From the NCBI GenBank assembly GCA_037447655.1, contig JBBHKE010002847.1, forward strand, positions 51,206 through 115,205: a stretch of DNA of 64,000 nucleotides, in the 5' to 3' direction. Position numbers and translations under genes: made by a program. Position 1 is the first letter of the stretch, and each line of letters begins with the position of its first letter. Below are positions 1 through 11,870 of this stretch, piece by piece. This DNA is from Zygnema cylindricum (lineage: Eukaryota > Streptophyta > Zygnematophyceae > Zygnematales > Zygnemataceae). The notes beneath the pieces are model-generated. The model was not told the origin of the DNA. It saw nothing but the letters and a program-made list of their open reading frames with translations, and ran no database searches.

Positions 1-494
1 ATCGCTCCGGCACCAGCAAAAATATCGCGTTGTATTTGATGGGAGGTGGTATAACAGGATCTCCTACCTCTCAGAAAATCCCATTACTACAAACATTCCC
101 AACCACACATTCCACACATTGGAAAATACACATCCACATTGGACAACACTCACATAAGGATCAACTTTAAATTAGAAGAAGCTTTTGTCCACATAACATT
201 AGCTTGGTCTCTTGCCCTCGTGGCTCAACCCTTCTTATTAAAGTGTTTTCCACTACCCTCCACTCTTAATAATTCTATCTCTTAACTACTAAAACACTAT
301 TTAGTTAGTAAGAGATTTCAATGCAAAATGCCTTTCCTCCAATTTGGTATTAATCGCTCAGGACCAAGATCAGCCGGAATTTCCACAAACTTTTCCCAAA
401 GGAAAAGATGTCTACTCTCCTCTTACACTTCACTATTTATCCCTCATCGCCCTGGACTAGCCAGGCCAGAGTCAAAGCTCCGTTTGAACAGGCT
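1..494. other. Unclassified AT-rich flank
   Basis: No coding region, tRNA or clear repeat terminus was recognised. The short reading frame beginning at 408 runs into the Cop1 LTR and has no protein-like features. The 5' end of the Cop1 LTR is absent here, so this DNA may have replaced it. Confidence 0.4.
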
Positions 495-1262
495 TATCAC
501 TTGAGTGCAGTACAGGACAAAGCAACTGCGACTCAGACAGAACAGCGCAGCTGCTATGTAGACAGAGCATGGCAGCAGCGAAGCTGCGACAAAGACAAGA
601 CAACGCAGCTGCGGTTACTTTGGATATGATCCGTACAGAATATGCAGCTGTTGTTATCTTGGATATGATTAGGTACGGGACACCGCGGGTGATATGAATG
701 TGATACGGTACAGGACAACACTGTTGCGATTGATATGAATCAACTCAACGGACGAGATTCATAAGAGTATCACAAGTGACTTAGCCGACAAGTATATATA
801 CTATCACTTAATATAGATTTTGAGTAATATTGATTGTACGATGATAGATTGGGTTCACACGATTAGGAACACGTAGATCTCAGTAGGTGGGTTGATTTTG
901 GACGTACCTTTCAGGTACACTTGTATTGGCAGTAGAACACCGAGAGTATAAGACTTATGACTTAGAGCATTTTATGTCTCCAGACTTCGAAGTAGTAAAA
1001 CTGCAAACAATTTTTTGGAAACTTTTGAGTGTTATATCTTAAGTGTTGTCAAGTCAATTGTGCTGAAACTTTGGGAGTTGTCAGTGTTTATGATGCTCTA
1101 TAATTTGATAGAGCTTTGTGAAGTTTGGTTGCTTATATAAGATTTGGTGAGCACTTGAAAACAACTGTTTGGTATGATTCTTGATAGCTTCTGAGAGTGT
1201 ATCATGTCTACTTCTACTATTATAGCTGCTCCTCCACCTGCACCGGTGGTTGTAGAACAACA
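495..1262 (+). repeat. Cop1 5' LTR, truncated at its 5' end
   Basis: Homologous to the 3' LTR at 12062-13206 from the block beginning TCACTTGAGTGCA (about 498) to the terminal ACAACA at 1262. The first ~100 bases of the LTR are missing. It carries the GCAGCTGCG-rich tract (about 530-620) found in the other Cop1 LTRs. The last 59 bases contain the gag start codon (1204), so the LTR 3' end is coding. The 257-base duplication of the 3' LTR is absent. Confidence 0.8.
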
Positions 1263-2035
1263 GGTTATGGGCCTGTCATCAAGAATTCCTATCTTCTCAG
1301 GGGAGAAATATGTTTATTGGGCGGATATGGTGGAGATTCACTTTGAGAATGTTAATCTTTTAGATATATTCGATGGTTCGCTGGATGCATCTGATCCGTC
1401 ATGGTCAAAGAAAAATACTCAGGCTCGGTCTATTCTGAAATTATGTACATTTGAGGACTTAGCAATGTCACGGATAAAAATGAAAAAAACACTTGATATC
1501 TGGATATCTCTTAAAAATGATTATGAAAAAGCTAATGTCCAGGAAGAACTTCTCTTGGCTGGAAAAATTTGGGACTATAAGTACACTGGTGTACAATGGC
1601 TGAATATTCTAACAAATTCCGCATCCTTCTTGAAGCACATGCTTGTGCAGGAGGTGTGTTTCCTCAGTTTCAGCAAGCAGCATTACTAATGAGGGGTCTC
1701 CCTTGTAGTATGAAAGGAGCGTCTAATATGCTCAAACAAAAAGATAAGGCTAGCTGGAATTAACAGTTGGCAATTAATATTTTATTAGAAGAGGAAGCTA
1801 CATCTAACATTCTCAATGTTGAGCAAGTAGAGGCTTTCAATTCAGACTTTGAGAGAAAAGGACAGTTTAATCAACAAAGAAATTTGTTTAATTCACAAAA
1901 TCTTTTCAGACAGTTTAATCAATGACGAAATATACAGTCCAACAATGCATGTTTCTATTGTAGTGAGAGAGGTCATGGATATAAGTTCTGTCCTAAGCTA
2001 AAAAAGGATAAACGAAACAAGTTTATACAGGCCGG
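1204..2035 (+). pseudogene. Cop1 gag (capsid and zinc knuckle), frameshifted
   Basis: Encodes the capsid-like polyprotein of a Ty1-copia element, which would form cytoplasmic virus-like particles. The first frame (161 codons from 1204) starts inside the 5' LTR and has the plant copia gag core around RIPIFSGEKYVYWADM (residues ~25-45). It stops at 1689 after a frameshift. The reading resumes in another frame with further stops. A CX2CX4HX4C zinc knuckle (CFYCSERGHGYKFC) lies near 1950-1992. The N-terminal 20 residues come from LTR sequence. Not functional as it stands. Confidence 0.85.
1263..1277 (+). promoter_or_regulatory. Cop1 primer-binding site (half initiator-tRNA type)
   Basis: The sequence directly after the LTR reads GGTTATGGGCCTGTC. 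Its first 11 bases are complementary to the anticodon arm of plant initiator tRNA-Met (GUGGGCCCAUAACC, recalled). No conventional TGG... site complementary to a tRNA 3' end is seen. The site lies inside the gag reading frame and encodes Q-V-M-G. Confidence 0.7.
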
Positions 2036-2175
2036 GATGGCAACAAAGTCAGTTCTATAAAAGCTTCACGAGGCCTACACCTCGTGGAAATGCATTATTT
2101 TCGGCTTCTTCGTCTCTCCAAGACAAGACTTTTTTTGAAGAAGATGAAAAGGATCTATTTTTTATAGCAGCGGCA

Positions 2176-2331
2176 ATGGAGGGCCTAAAGGACACTAGAT
2201 GGATAATGGATACGGGAGCGTCAGCTCACATGTGCTGGAACAAAACTATCTTCAAAAATCTGACAAACAACGCCGAAGAAAAATATTTATTAAGCTTGTG
2301 GGATGAGTGTCCAGACACGTGCGCTATTGGT
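2176..2331 (+). pseudogene. Cop1 protease, N-terminal part (split by A1)
   Basis: The aspartic protease active-site motif is intact: RWIMDTGASAHMC, residues ~8-20 of this frame. The frame runs to about 2331, where element A1 begins. The protease C-terminal half and pre-integrase region resume at 8824, so a single insertion split one ORF. The upstream gag-protease linker already carries stops, so the element was probably decaying before or after the insertion. Confidence 0.85.
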
Positions 2332-3401
2332 TGCAACTCTAAGACCTCGATAGATCCTCAAAATGGACAGCTAGCAAAAAGCCTCTAAGATAACCTTGAA
2401 TCCTCGGTGTTTCAGCAAGAATAAATGCCACCTTGGCTGAAAAAAACGCTGACCACCTTCACCTCTGTGAAGGCAAGACTCCCTTGAGTCAATAGCAAAA
2501 AGAATCTCTGAATTTGCTCCCGTGAGCAGTAAGTTATGGAGGGTCAAAGTTGACCTTTTGTACAGAAGCTCTTTGGGAGAGAGGGTCCTATCTATCAATT
2601 TTTTCTAAGTCCTATCTCTCTCTAAAACTCTATCTACTGATGTACGGCACGAATCATATTACAATGCCGTACACAAAAGTACAGCTGTCGGTGTACTTTT
2701 TGTACGAATATTGTACGACATGGCCTAAATGTCGACACATGTCATATCCGGATTCGGTCTCGTAATCCCCGGAGATGTCGCGATCCAATGTAATTGTGCC
2801 CCATGTCATCCGATGTGGCGATGACCACAAACCGCCGAGATTCTCTTCCGCGATCTCAGCATGCTTCCTTGCCGTCCAATTGAATGCAGATTTCAATCGT
2901 AGCCATCATAAATACTTGCACCGTATTTGTTTCGTTTAAAGAAACAAATGCGCGGAACTCGTTTCTTATCCATACCGCAATCCGTCCTTTTACATAAGTG
3001 AATCTATGTATTCCGTAAACAACTTCCGTTTAATGAATTATCCTATGTGGTAACATTTAAAATAATGACAAACCTTATAGCATGTAACTCTAGTCCTAGA
3101 CTTAATGGATAAGTCTACCGGCTACCGGCGGCTTTATCGGACGGCTGGTACCAGGTTAAAATATTGGATTTGACGTCACCTCTTTTAGTAAATTTACTAC
3201 CTATCCGTAAACCAACTAATCTATTTCCCGTAAACCTCTGGATAGCCTAGGTAGCCATGGCTCTAGCTACCTCTCCAACTTCTTAGTGACAGCAACAATG
3301 ATGGGAGTTGGAGAGAGAAGTTAGAGGCAGACTGCCTCGGGTTCTTTTTCTGCATTTCATTTTATACCTAGAAAATACTAAAAGAACCATCAATTTCTAC
3401 A
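2332..3401 (-). repeat. A1 3' LTR
   Basis: On the minus strand it starts TGTAGAAATTGATGG at 3401 and ends AGAGTTGCA at 2332. It contains the shared LTR modules: hairpin arms at 3271-3280 and 3306-3315 (a perfect 10-base pair stem), palindrome AGCCATGGCT near 3253, an antisense tRNA-like block near 3100-3170, a GTAC cluster at 2640-2720 and a paired W-box near 2546-2560. The polypurine tract (AAAATATAGGGAG) abuts it at 3402-3415. Confidence 0.9.
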
Positions 3402-3414
3402 CTCCCTATATTTT

Positions 3415-4260
3415 CTAGTCAAATTTTAATTTCAGACCACACTTCTCCCTGCAGAAAATTAGCTTAGGGGAAGGCACAAGTTTGGTCATTATATGTGCTA
3501 CCATCTCGCTATCTGGTTGGTACTCTAAACTAAATATTTTGTTTTCTACTTTCTCTCTAACAAAGCAGAGTCTAATGTCCATGTGTTTGGCTTTAAAATG
3601 ATGTTTAAGATTGGCAGATATAATGATTGCTGCCGGATTATTACAAAAAAAAAATTGCACACCACTCTTAAGGTAGCCAAGCTCACCAAGCAAAGACTTG
3701 ACCCACATCAATTCTTTTACAGCAGAGCAAGAGGCCATATACTCAGCCTCCATGGTGGACTGAGCAATAACCTTTTGCTGTTTGCTACTCCAACAGCAAG
3801 CCCCATCACCCACATATAGTACATATCCACAAGTACATCTCCTCATCGGAGCATCACCATAACTGGCATCACCATAACTGGCATCACTCCAAGTAGTGAT
3901 GTCAGTATTCTCCCAACCCAAATGCAACCATAGATCCCTAGTTCCTATCAAATATCTAAGGACTCCCTTGGCTGCCTCCCAATCCTTCTTAGTGGGAGCA
4001 TTTAGACTTCTACTCAACACTCCTAAAGCTGCAGCTAAATCCGGCCGGGTACAATTCATAAAACAGATTAGGCTTCCCACTACTTGCCAGTAAGGAATAG
4101 TCTGCATGAACTTATGTTCTTCAGGACTTAATTCCTCGTCCAAGACTATGACTCCTTCATCCTCACTTCCATTCTTAAACTCCATTGGAGTTGTACAACT
4201 ATTAGCTTTATCCATCTGATTTTTTTCTAACATGTTCCCTATTGCTTTTTTTTGAGTCAA
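3415..4260 (-). pseudogene. A1 RNase H domain
   Basis: This 281-codon frame corresponds to the C-terminal end of the copia polyprotein. RNase H would degrade the RNA strand during reverse transcription. Visible landmarks are TWSDASYGDA (with a 12-base in-frame repeat giving ASYGD twice), STMEAEYMA and KHMDIRLCFVREK, and the C-terminus CREKCGLKLKFD matches A3. An in-frame break before 4260 separates it from RT, so it is a pseudogene fragment. Confidence 0.9.
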
Positions 4261-4311
4261 TCTTATAATCTTTCTTTCTCGGCCTCTTTCTACTTAAATT
4301 CCCAAAATATA

Positions 4312-5463
4312 TTATGCCTCCCCGATATCCTTCATTTCAAATCTCCCCTTAAGATCGGTTTTCAGTTTATTTATTTTTTCCATTGATTCACTTAAAACAA
4401 GCAAATCATCAACATAAATTGCAATAAATATAACACTTTCCTCATCTTCAAAAACATAGATTAAATGATGTGAGCTGATCTGGATATATCCCAGACCGGT
4501 AAGAAACTCATCAAGCTTCTTATTCCACTGTGGAGGCGCTTGTTTCAAATCATAAAGAGATTTAATCAGCCGGCATACCTTACTCTCCTCTCCTTCCTCC
4601 ACAAACCCTCCGAGTTGTCGCATAAAGATCTCCTCTTCCAATTCTCCATGCAAAAAGGTTGTCTTGTTGTCCACTTGGTGCACCTCCATGTCTTCCGCTG
4701 CTGCCAGACTGAGAAGTATGGGGACGGAGGGAAATCTGACCACCGGGGCAAAGGTTTCCTCGTAATCGATTCCTTCTTTTTGTGTAAATCCTTTTGCCAC
4801 TAATCGGGCTTTGTAACGCTCAATGGTGTTATCCGGGTTCAGTTTTAATTTGAAAACCCACTTACAACCGATTAGTTTTCGGTTAGGTGGACAATCCACC
4901 ATCTCCCAAGTATCGGCTGCCATAATTGAGGCCATCTCCTCATTGATGGCTGTCTTCCACCGGTTTTTTTCTGGACAAGTCATTGCCTCTCTATAAGTTT
5001 GAGATTCATCTTGATGAGATAGTTTTGTTACCTTGTTATTAACCTGTTTTTCTTGCAATCTTTTGCTACTTCTCCTTCCCCCCTCAAAATCTATGGCTGA
5101 AATAGATGGTTCTCGCGGGTTTTTTCTAATAATCTCGGCTTCTCCCATGTCCCTTGATTCCGAATCAATTTCCACCACGTTTTCCGCTTCGGGTAGAGTT
5201 GTCACTGGAGTTTCTGCAGCCGAGTCCTTTTCAATCTGATTTGTACCTGCAAGAATATCATCTTCTCTAAAACCTGGATAGTTAGGAAGCTCAAAGTCAT
5301 CGGAATTTTTTGACTCAAATCTGATTTTTACTGACATTGTATACTTGAAGGGATCCACAGACTTTCCTTTATCCATAACTACTAGATGTTTTACTAAGAT
5401 TATATCTTCCTTTTTTAGATCATAAACTCTATATCCTTTAACATCCTCATCATATCTTAACAA
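4312..5463 (-). pseudogene. A1 integrase C-terminus, linker and reverse transcriptase
   Basis: This 383-codon frame covers the end of the integrase (KGYRVYDLKKEDIILVKHLV), an acidic linker with GGRRSSKRLQEKQ, and the RT domain. RT landmarks are GCKWVFKLKLNPDNTIERYK, the fingers-palm region, and a retained catalytic YVDD in AIYVDDLLVLS. Some conserved residues have decayed (VDNKTTFLHG where A3 has MDIKTAFLHG). It ends at DIGEA where a frame break precedes RNase H. Confidence 0.92.
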
Positions 5464-5580
5464 GTATCCCGGTTTTCCTTTAGGATCTAGCTTCCAATTA
5501 GATCGATCTGTATCTAGACTGAATACTTGACTGCCGAAAACCTTTAAGTGAGATATGTTTGGTTTCCAGGTGGTCCATCT

Positions 5581-6009
5581 CTAATAAGGTGTTTGACCTT
5601 TTATAGCTGAAGTACAAACTCTATTTTTGAGATAATTAGCACAGTTCATTGCTTCTGCCCAAAACCTTTTTCCTATCTTATTATCCGACAACATTTTTCT
5701 AGCACTATCACTTAGTGTCCTATTTAATCTTTCATCTACCCCATTCTGTTCCAAGTTTTCTGGAACTGTCTTTTGGTGTTGGACTCCATCTTCCCTCAGA
5801 AAATCCTCAAACTGGTTAGAAGTATACTTAATACCATTGTCACTCCTTACTCTCTTGATTGGAGTTTCATGGAGTTTTTCACTCCGTGCTTTACATTGTC
5901 TAAAACAATCCTGAGCTTCTGCCTTGTTTTTCAAAATAAACACCCTGGAATACGGAGACCAATCATCAGTGATAGTCATCATAAATCTCTTCCCCCCAGG
6001 TGAGGGCAC
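5581..6009 (-). pseudogene. A1 integrase catalytic core
   Basis: Integrase core with TDDW near the start, RSDNG, and the ENLEQNGVDERLNRTL block holding the catalytic Glu (A3 reads PEQNGVAER). It would join element cDNA to the chromosome. It stops at 5581 with a frame break before the integrase C-terminal part. The frame at 5966-6580 overlaps its start because of a frameshift at the protease-integrase boundary. Confidence 0.9.
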
Positions 6010-6700
6010 TTTGGCCGGTCCCCAAATATGTGTGTACTAAATCTAGAATTTTTTCTCCCTTATAGGTGGATGTTTTGGGAAAGGGTAATCTGTGTGCTTT
6101 ACTTTGAGCACATCCACTACAATCACTTAGATTCTCACTCTCACCGAACTGAATCCCTTCCACCACTCCCATCTTTTTCATCTCTCTTAACTTATCTAGA
6201 TTCACATGCCCAAGCCCTTTATGCCCCATCATTTTATCATGAACACCAACATAATAAAGTTTCTTCTTTTCATTGCTTAAAATCAACCTAAATATCCCTT
6301 GGCTACCTTTTTCAGTAGTGAAATAGAATTCCTCCTCAAAACTAGCAGTAAAGACTCTTTTCCTAGTGCTTGTATCAAAACCCTTATCATCTAATACAGA
6401 CGTAGAGATGAGGTTTTTGTTCAGCTCCGAAATAAACAATACATCGGAGAATGTAACTATGGATGTCTTTTTTTCTACTAACACTTTCAGATCTACCGAT
6501 TTTACAAGAGTAGTGGTGACTATCCTCCCATCCCCGTACTCTATTTCTACGGTGGGAATATTTCTTAACTTAGTGAACAAGTGTTTATCTTAACACATGT
6601 GCATGGAGGCACTTGAATCTACAATCCAGCATGCTTCACCTTTCAATCCACTGAAAGCACATTTTTGCTCTCGTGGAATTTCTACGTCATTTGTCGCTTC
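5966..6700 (-). pseudogene. A1 protease remainder and pre-integrase zinc domain
   Basis: Contains the protease C-terminal region (VEIEYGDGRIVTTTLV, FISELNKNLISTSVL) and the HHCC pre-integrase (HKGLGHVNLDKL ... CSGCAQSKAHRLPF). The protease active site lies just upstream near 6605-6630 and reads DSSA instead of DSGA. A stop interrupts the frame just after it. The CX2C pair of the zinc finger is intact here, unlike in A3. Confidence 0.85.
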
Positions 6701-6829
6701 TAACTCCTCATCAAATAAGAGCTCATCGTCCTCGTCTTCGAATTCCACCTAATGTACCTGTGTCATAAGGGCCTTTTTATTTCCTCTCGGGGTTCCACCG
6801 GTCTGCCCCTCCTTTGACCGAAGCTTGGT

Positions 6830-7784
6830 AAGCTTAGTACACTCCGCCATATAATGCCCTGGTTTCTTACAGAAATGACATAAACCCTAGGGAGCCCTTG
6901 GTCCGAAGTCGTGGGTCAGATTTTTTTGCTCCCCCCTTCCGTAATTTCCGACTGGTCTCCTGGAATCCTTGTTCCTCCAATCAGTCCTAGCTGCCAAGGC
7001 CTGCCCACTCTTTCCTCCCCTTCAGATCTCAATCGTATTCTCTCAAACGAGAATCATTCCTACCACTGAGTTCAATATCCGCCTTGAGTCCGGCAAGTCC
7101 TGCACACGGTTGACTATGTTCTCGAACTCATCAAGTAACTTTATCAGTAAACAGTTAACCTTTTCCTTTTCACTAAATTCTTTTCCAACACTGTCTAGCT
7201 CCATGAAAAGTGTAGCAAGCTCATTGCAAAAATCCAACAACTTCCCCCCTTTGTATACATTCTTTTTAATTTTCTGATCAGCCAACTGTTATTGCTGAAT
7301 CGTACCACTACGGTACACATATATGAGAGCCATCCAAAGATCAGATGCCCTTTCTACCTGCAAATGAGGACATGCAAGCCCTTGAGTAAGATGGCGGAGG
7401 ATGAAGTGCTTTGCCGCCATATTGTTAAAGTCCCAAGTATCAGTATCATTCTCCTCGTTCCTCAGAATAGGTGACAGGAATGCCGAACTAGTTGCTATTG
7501 GTGTGGTCGTCTCCTTCTCCTTTCCTTTGTCCACCACCTCCCCTTCCTTTGTCTCCTTCGTTGAAGATGGATCTGCTATCCTGGTGATTCTGCTTCCTCC
7601 AAACCGTGGAGGCATTCGAAGACCTGATGGACGCCCCACTCGTCCACTCACTATCCCCAAAAAACTTTTCTCGCATAGAGCTCCTGTCATCATACTTTCC
7701 CAGTATATGAAGCTAGTTCCATTAAAGATGGGTACCCTAGAGGGTGGGCCTATAACTTGCAACTCTGAGACCTCCATAGATCCT
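6830..7784 (-). pseudogene. A1 gag with zinc knuckle
   Basis: Gag starts at 7777 inside the 5' LTR (MEVSELQV...) and reads through the PBS as QVIGPPSRVPIFNG. The capsid frame covers 7777-7289 and 7285-7043, separated by a stop (L-*-Q at 7286-7288). The CCHC knuckle CHFCKKPGHYMAEC is intact near 6842-6890 in a shifted frame. The N-terminal extension is rich in Lys, Glu and Thr (EGEVVDKGKEKE). Confidence 0.88.
7743..7757 (-). promoter_or_regulatory. A1 primer-binding site
   Basis: On the minus strand directly after the LTR it reads AGTTATAGGCCCACC, which matches the half-tRNA site GGTTATGGGCCCACC of A3 with two differences. It is complementary to the initiator tRNA-Met anticodon arm and lies inside gag. 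Confidence 0.8.
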
Positions 7785-8823
7785 CAGATTGGACAAGTTG
7801 CAAGAAGCCTCTAAGATAACCCTGACCCCTTTGTGTTTCAGCAAGAATAAATGCCACCATGTCTGACAAAACTCTGACCACGTTCATCGCCGTGAAGGAA
7901 AGACTCCCCTAAGTCGATAGCAAATAGAATCTCTGAATTTGCTCCCCTGAGCAGTAAGTTATGGAGGGTCAAAGTTTACCTTTTGTACAGAAGTTCTCTG
8001 GGAGAGAAGGTCCTATCTACCTAATTTTTCTAAGTCATATCTCTCTCTAAAACTCTATCTAATGATGTACGGCATGAATCATATTACATTGTTGCACACT
8101 AAAGTACAGCTGTCGGTGTAATTTCTGTACGAATATTGTACGATTGGCCTAAATGTCGACCTATGTTATATCTGGATTTCGGTCCCATAATCCCCGAAGA
8201 TGCCGCGATCCAATGTAATTGTGCCACGTGTCATCCGATGTGGCAATGACCACAAATCGCCGAGATTCTATTCTGCGATCTCGGCATTTTTCTCGGTCGT
8301 GCGATTGAATACAGATTTCAATCATAGCTGTCATAAATACTTGCGCGGTATTTATTTCGTTTAAAGAAACAAATGCGCGGTACTCGTTTTTATCCATACC
8401 GTAATCCGTACTTTTACATAACTGAATCTATATATCCCGTAAACAGTTGCCGTTTAATGAATTATCCTACGTGGTAACATTTAAATTACTAACAAACCCT
8501 ATAGCATGTAACTCTAGTCCTGGACTTAATGGTTAAGTCTACCGGCTACCGGCGGCTTTATCGGATGGCAGGTACCAAGTTCAAATTCTAGATTCGACGT
8601 CACCCCTTTTAGTAAATTAACTACCTATGCGTAAACTAACTAATTTATTACCCGTAGACCTCAAAATAGCCTAGGTAGCCATGGCTCTAGCTTCCTCTCC
8701 AACTTCTCAGTGACTGTAACAAGTGTGAGAGTTAGAGAGAGAAGTTAGAGGCAGACTACCTCGACTTCTTTCTGCATTTCATTTAAGACCTAGAAAATAT
8801 TAAAAGAACCATCAATTTCTACG
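7758..8823 (-). repeat. A1 5' LTR
   Basis: Matches 2332-3401 throughout. On the minus strand it begins CGTAGAAATTG (terminal TG mutated to CG) and ends GAGTTGCA at 7758. The many substitutions and small indels between the two LTRs are consistent with an old insertion. Confidence 0.9.
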
Positions 8824-9250
8824 TTAGTTAGTATCTTTCCTAGTTGATGTAGAATGAAAAGCAATTGAAATGACTCATCACAATGTCCTTTTTGTTCCTG
8901 ACTTTAAGAAAAACTTGTTTTCTATGTCTTTGGTACAGAGTAAAGGCTTTGAGGTCAATTTGAAAAATGGTCGGCAAGTTGTTAGCAAGAATGGCAAGGT
9001 TGCAGTTATAAGTACTAGAGATAGTAGCAATATGTATCGCATGGATATGGCTAATACCTAGGAGAATGATGTTCTGTACTCGAGTGTTTTGCATTCAGAT
9101 GAGTTATGGCATAAATGATTAGGCCATGTAAATTATGATAGTTTGAAAAAAATGGTAGTTGCTAGAAAAATAGATGTTGTATCAATCATAGATCAGCCAG
9201 TTAAAACATGTGATGGCCCCGCTTTAGGCAAAATCCACTACCATTCCCTA
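8824..9250 (+). pseudogene. Cop1 protease C-terminus and pre-integrase domain (after A1)
   Basis: Continues the ORF broken at 2331. It encodes MTHHNVLFVPDFKKNLFSMS, the usual copia protease-to-integrase segment, then SDELWHK-*-LGHVNYDSLKKM and TCDGPALGK, remnants of the HHCC pre-integrase finger. Stops at about 8858, 9059 and 9116 show decay. Confidence 0.85.
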
Positions 9251-9339
9251 AAGTGTCTGAACATCGGTCAACTAGACTCTTATAGCAAATTCATTCTGAT
9301 GTTTTTGGTCTTGCGAAGGTACCATCTGCCGGGGGGATG

Positions 9340-10245
9340 AAATATATGGTCACCTTCACAAAGGATTTTTCCTGGTTTACAAAAGTTTAATTCATGAAAG
9401 AAAAGAGCGAAGTGTTTGGTCACCTCAAACACTATAAAGCATGGGTTGAAAAACTCCATAACTTACCAATTTTGGAGTTCAGATCGGACAATGGTGGTGA
9501 ATATACTTCGAAGGAATTTGAAGCCTTTTTACTTGATGAAGGTATAAGTCATCTTTTGACTGTTCCGTATTTACCGGAACAAAATGGGGTTTCAGAGAGA
9601 TTAAATAGAACCCTCACAGAGAGCTATAGGTCGATGCTTGTAGATAAAAATGTGGATCCAAAATTCTTGGTTGAGGCTCTAAATTGTGCGGTTTATATTA
9701 AGAATAGGATAGGATCAAGATCGGTAGAGACTACTCCTTACGAGATCTGGACACGAAGAAAACCAGATGTTAGTCATTTCAAAGTCTTTGGTAGTAAATG
9801 CTTTATCTTGGATACATCTAATGATAGATGGAAGATGGAACCGAAAGGAATACTTGGTATTCTTTTAGGATATGATGACCACTCAAAGGGTTATACAGTT
9901 TTTGTGTTTGAAAGGCAGAAAATAATTGTAGCGAGAAACATCGTTGTTAAGGATGAGCTAGACTCGATAGATTTATTTGAAATGACAGAGCACGAAAAGC
10001 AACAAAAAATACAGGAATATGTTATTATAGATTCCATCCATGAAATTGTCCCACAGATACGAACTTCACCGGTGGGAACACGGGAGTCTGAAATTCTCCA
10101 TGTTCCTTCACAGGTTCAGTTCCAACCAGACCTACTAAGGTCAATGTCTAGTGATTGCAACCAGCGCAACAAGCGCAATGGAAGGGATCCGACAATTTCA
10201 GCCTCAAAATTTCCGTGGGGAAGAAGATCTAGTAGCCGCCAGTAA
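9340..10245 (+). pseudogene. Cop1 integrase
   Basis: The main frame from 9394 (283 codons) has RSDNGGEYTSKEFEAFL, the catalytic Glu block PEQNGVSERLNRTL, and a C-terminal region with GYDDHSKGYTVFVFERQK. The first catalytic Asp region just upstream (VTFTKDFSWFTKV) has decayed and is out of frame. The acidic linker ends near GRRSSSRQ, followed by a stop. Confidence 0.9.
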
Positions 10246-10365
10246 GCAAGCTCTCACTTTGCCTACTCGGCAGCCTTAGGGGAGCCTCTAACCATTCGAG
10301 AGGCCTTCTCATCACCAGAGCGGAACCACTAGATTGAGGCAGCAAACGATGAAATGAAGTAGATC

Positions 10366-11097
10366 ATGAAAGCTCAGACAGGGGAGCTTGTGGACCTTCC
10401 TCCGAACCGAAAAGCGATCAGCAACGAATGGGTATTCAAGGTGAAGTTAAATCCGGATAATACCATTGAGCGATATAAGGCCAGACTTGTGGCAAAGGGG
10501 TATAATCAAAAGGAGGGAATTGATTTTGAAGAAACATTTTCTCCGGCTCTAAGATTTTCAACAGCTAGGATTTTGTTGTCCCTAGCTGCTATAGAAGATA
10601 TGGAAATACATCAGATGGATGTGAAAACAACCTTTGTACATGGAGAACTAGAGGAGACCATTTACATGCACCAACTTGAAATGTATGTAGAACCAGGAAA
10701 AGAGCAATTAGTATGCAAATTGTTAAAATCTCTGTACCGCCTAAAACAGGCCCTTAGGCAATGGAATCTGAAGCTTGATGAATTCTTAACTAGCCTAGGA
10801 TTTCAAAAGATAAGTTTTGATCACTCTGTCTATGTTATAAAGGGTGAGGATGGGATAGTATATGTAGCGGTGTATGTAGCTAATTTACTATTAATTAGCA
10901 AATCAATGGTTGAAATTAACAAAATCAAAACTGTTCTAAATTCACGGTTCGAGATGAAAGACCTCGGTGAGGCAAAATATATTTTGGGTATCCAGGTAGA
11001 GAGGGACAGAAATAAGAAAGTAATAAAGTTGACTCAAAAAGAGGATATTGGAAACATGTTAGATGAGTACGAAATGCGGGGGGCAAAGGATGTCTAA
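10366..11097 (+). pseudogene. Cop1 reverse transcriptase
   Basis: The copia RT fold is clear (EWVFKVKLNPDNTIERYKAR, MDVKTTFVHGELEETI, SLYRLKQALRQWN). The catalytic YVDD reads YVAN in VYVANLLLIS, so both active-site aspartates are lost. The frame ends at 11095 just before RNase H. This copy could not polymerise. Confidence 0.92.
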
Positions 11098-11102
11098 CTC
11101 TA

Positions 11103-11870
11103 ATGGAGTTTCGGCAGAAGTTAGAGGGAGAAGAGACAGAACCGGGTGTCATTATAAGCGAGTATTTAGAGTCAGGGGAGAATGTTCCTATGACACTAAT
11201 ACCTTATAGACAGATAGTGGGAAGCTTAATATATTTTATGAACTGTACCCGTCCTGGCATTGCTGTAGCAGTTCAGGTATTGAGCCGAAGTCTAGAGAAT
11301 CCGCGAAAATCTGATTTTGATACAGCAAGGAGAGTCTTAAGATATTTGGCAGGAACCAAAGACCTCAAACTCACACTAGGCGGAGGAGAAGTAAAACTGC
11401 AAACGTGGAGTGATGCAAGCTATGGCGACATGCCAAGCCGAAAATCCACCACGAGATTCATTCTACAAATTGGAAACGGGACTTATTGCTCGAGAAGCAA
11501 ACTTCAAAAGGTTAGAGCACAGATGACAATGGAGTCAGAATATATGGCAGCAAGCTCGGCCCTCAAAGAACTCTTATGGGTAAATTCCATGTACAAGAAC
11601 TAGGATACATGCAGGTTAGTCCACAGGCGATCTGGTGTGACAACTAGGCTGCCATTGCCATTGCCTCTAACCCAAATCATCACTTTAAGAGTAAACATAT
11701 AGATGTAAGATTACACTTTGTAAGAGAAAAAATGTTCTCTAAGGTGATTAAATTATGCTATCTTGCAGACGCAAATATGATTGGTGATATACTTACAAAA
11801 GCTCTTCCTGCTCCCAAGCTGAAGTATTGTAGGGATGCAATAGGATTGGGTGAATAGTTGAGTTGCTGCA
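11103..11870 (+). pseudogene. Cop1 RNase H
   Basis: The frame from 11103 covers the RT-RNase H connection and RNase H (TWSDASYGDMPSRKST, TMESEYMAASSALKELLWV). After a frameshift near 11600 the rest reads CDN-*-AAIAIASNPNHHFKSKHIDVRLHFVREK up to about 11790. Catalytic carboxylates are mostly present but the frame is broken. Confidence 0.88.

Larger units (their letters stand above)
2332..8823 (-). mobile_element. Copia element A1, nested in the Cop1 protease
   Basis: A complete-length copia element on the minus strand with two ~1.07-kb LTRs, PBS, gag, protease, integrase, RT, RNase H and polypurine tract. Flanks are TTGGT on the left (2327-2331) and TTAGT on the right (8824-8828), a 5-base duplication with one mismatch. 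Removing it rejoins the two halves of the Cop1 protease. Many stops and frameshifts plus clear LTR divergence make it much older than A3, the same family at 48854-55302. Confidence 0.92.

Noticed and set aside
5033-5239. Short antisense frame within A1 and its equivalent at 52423-52629 as a conserved antisense gene
   Set aside because: Similarity follows from the sense integrase-RT linker; no independent evidence of coding.
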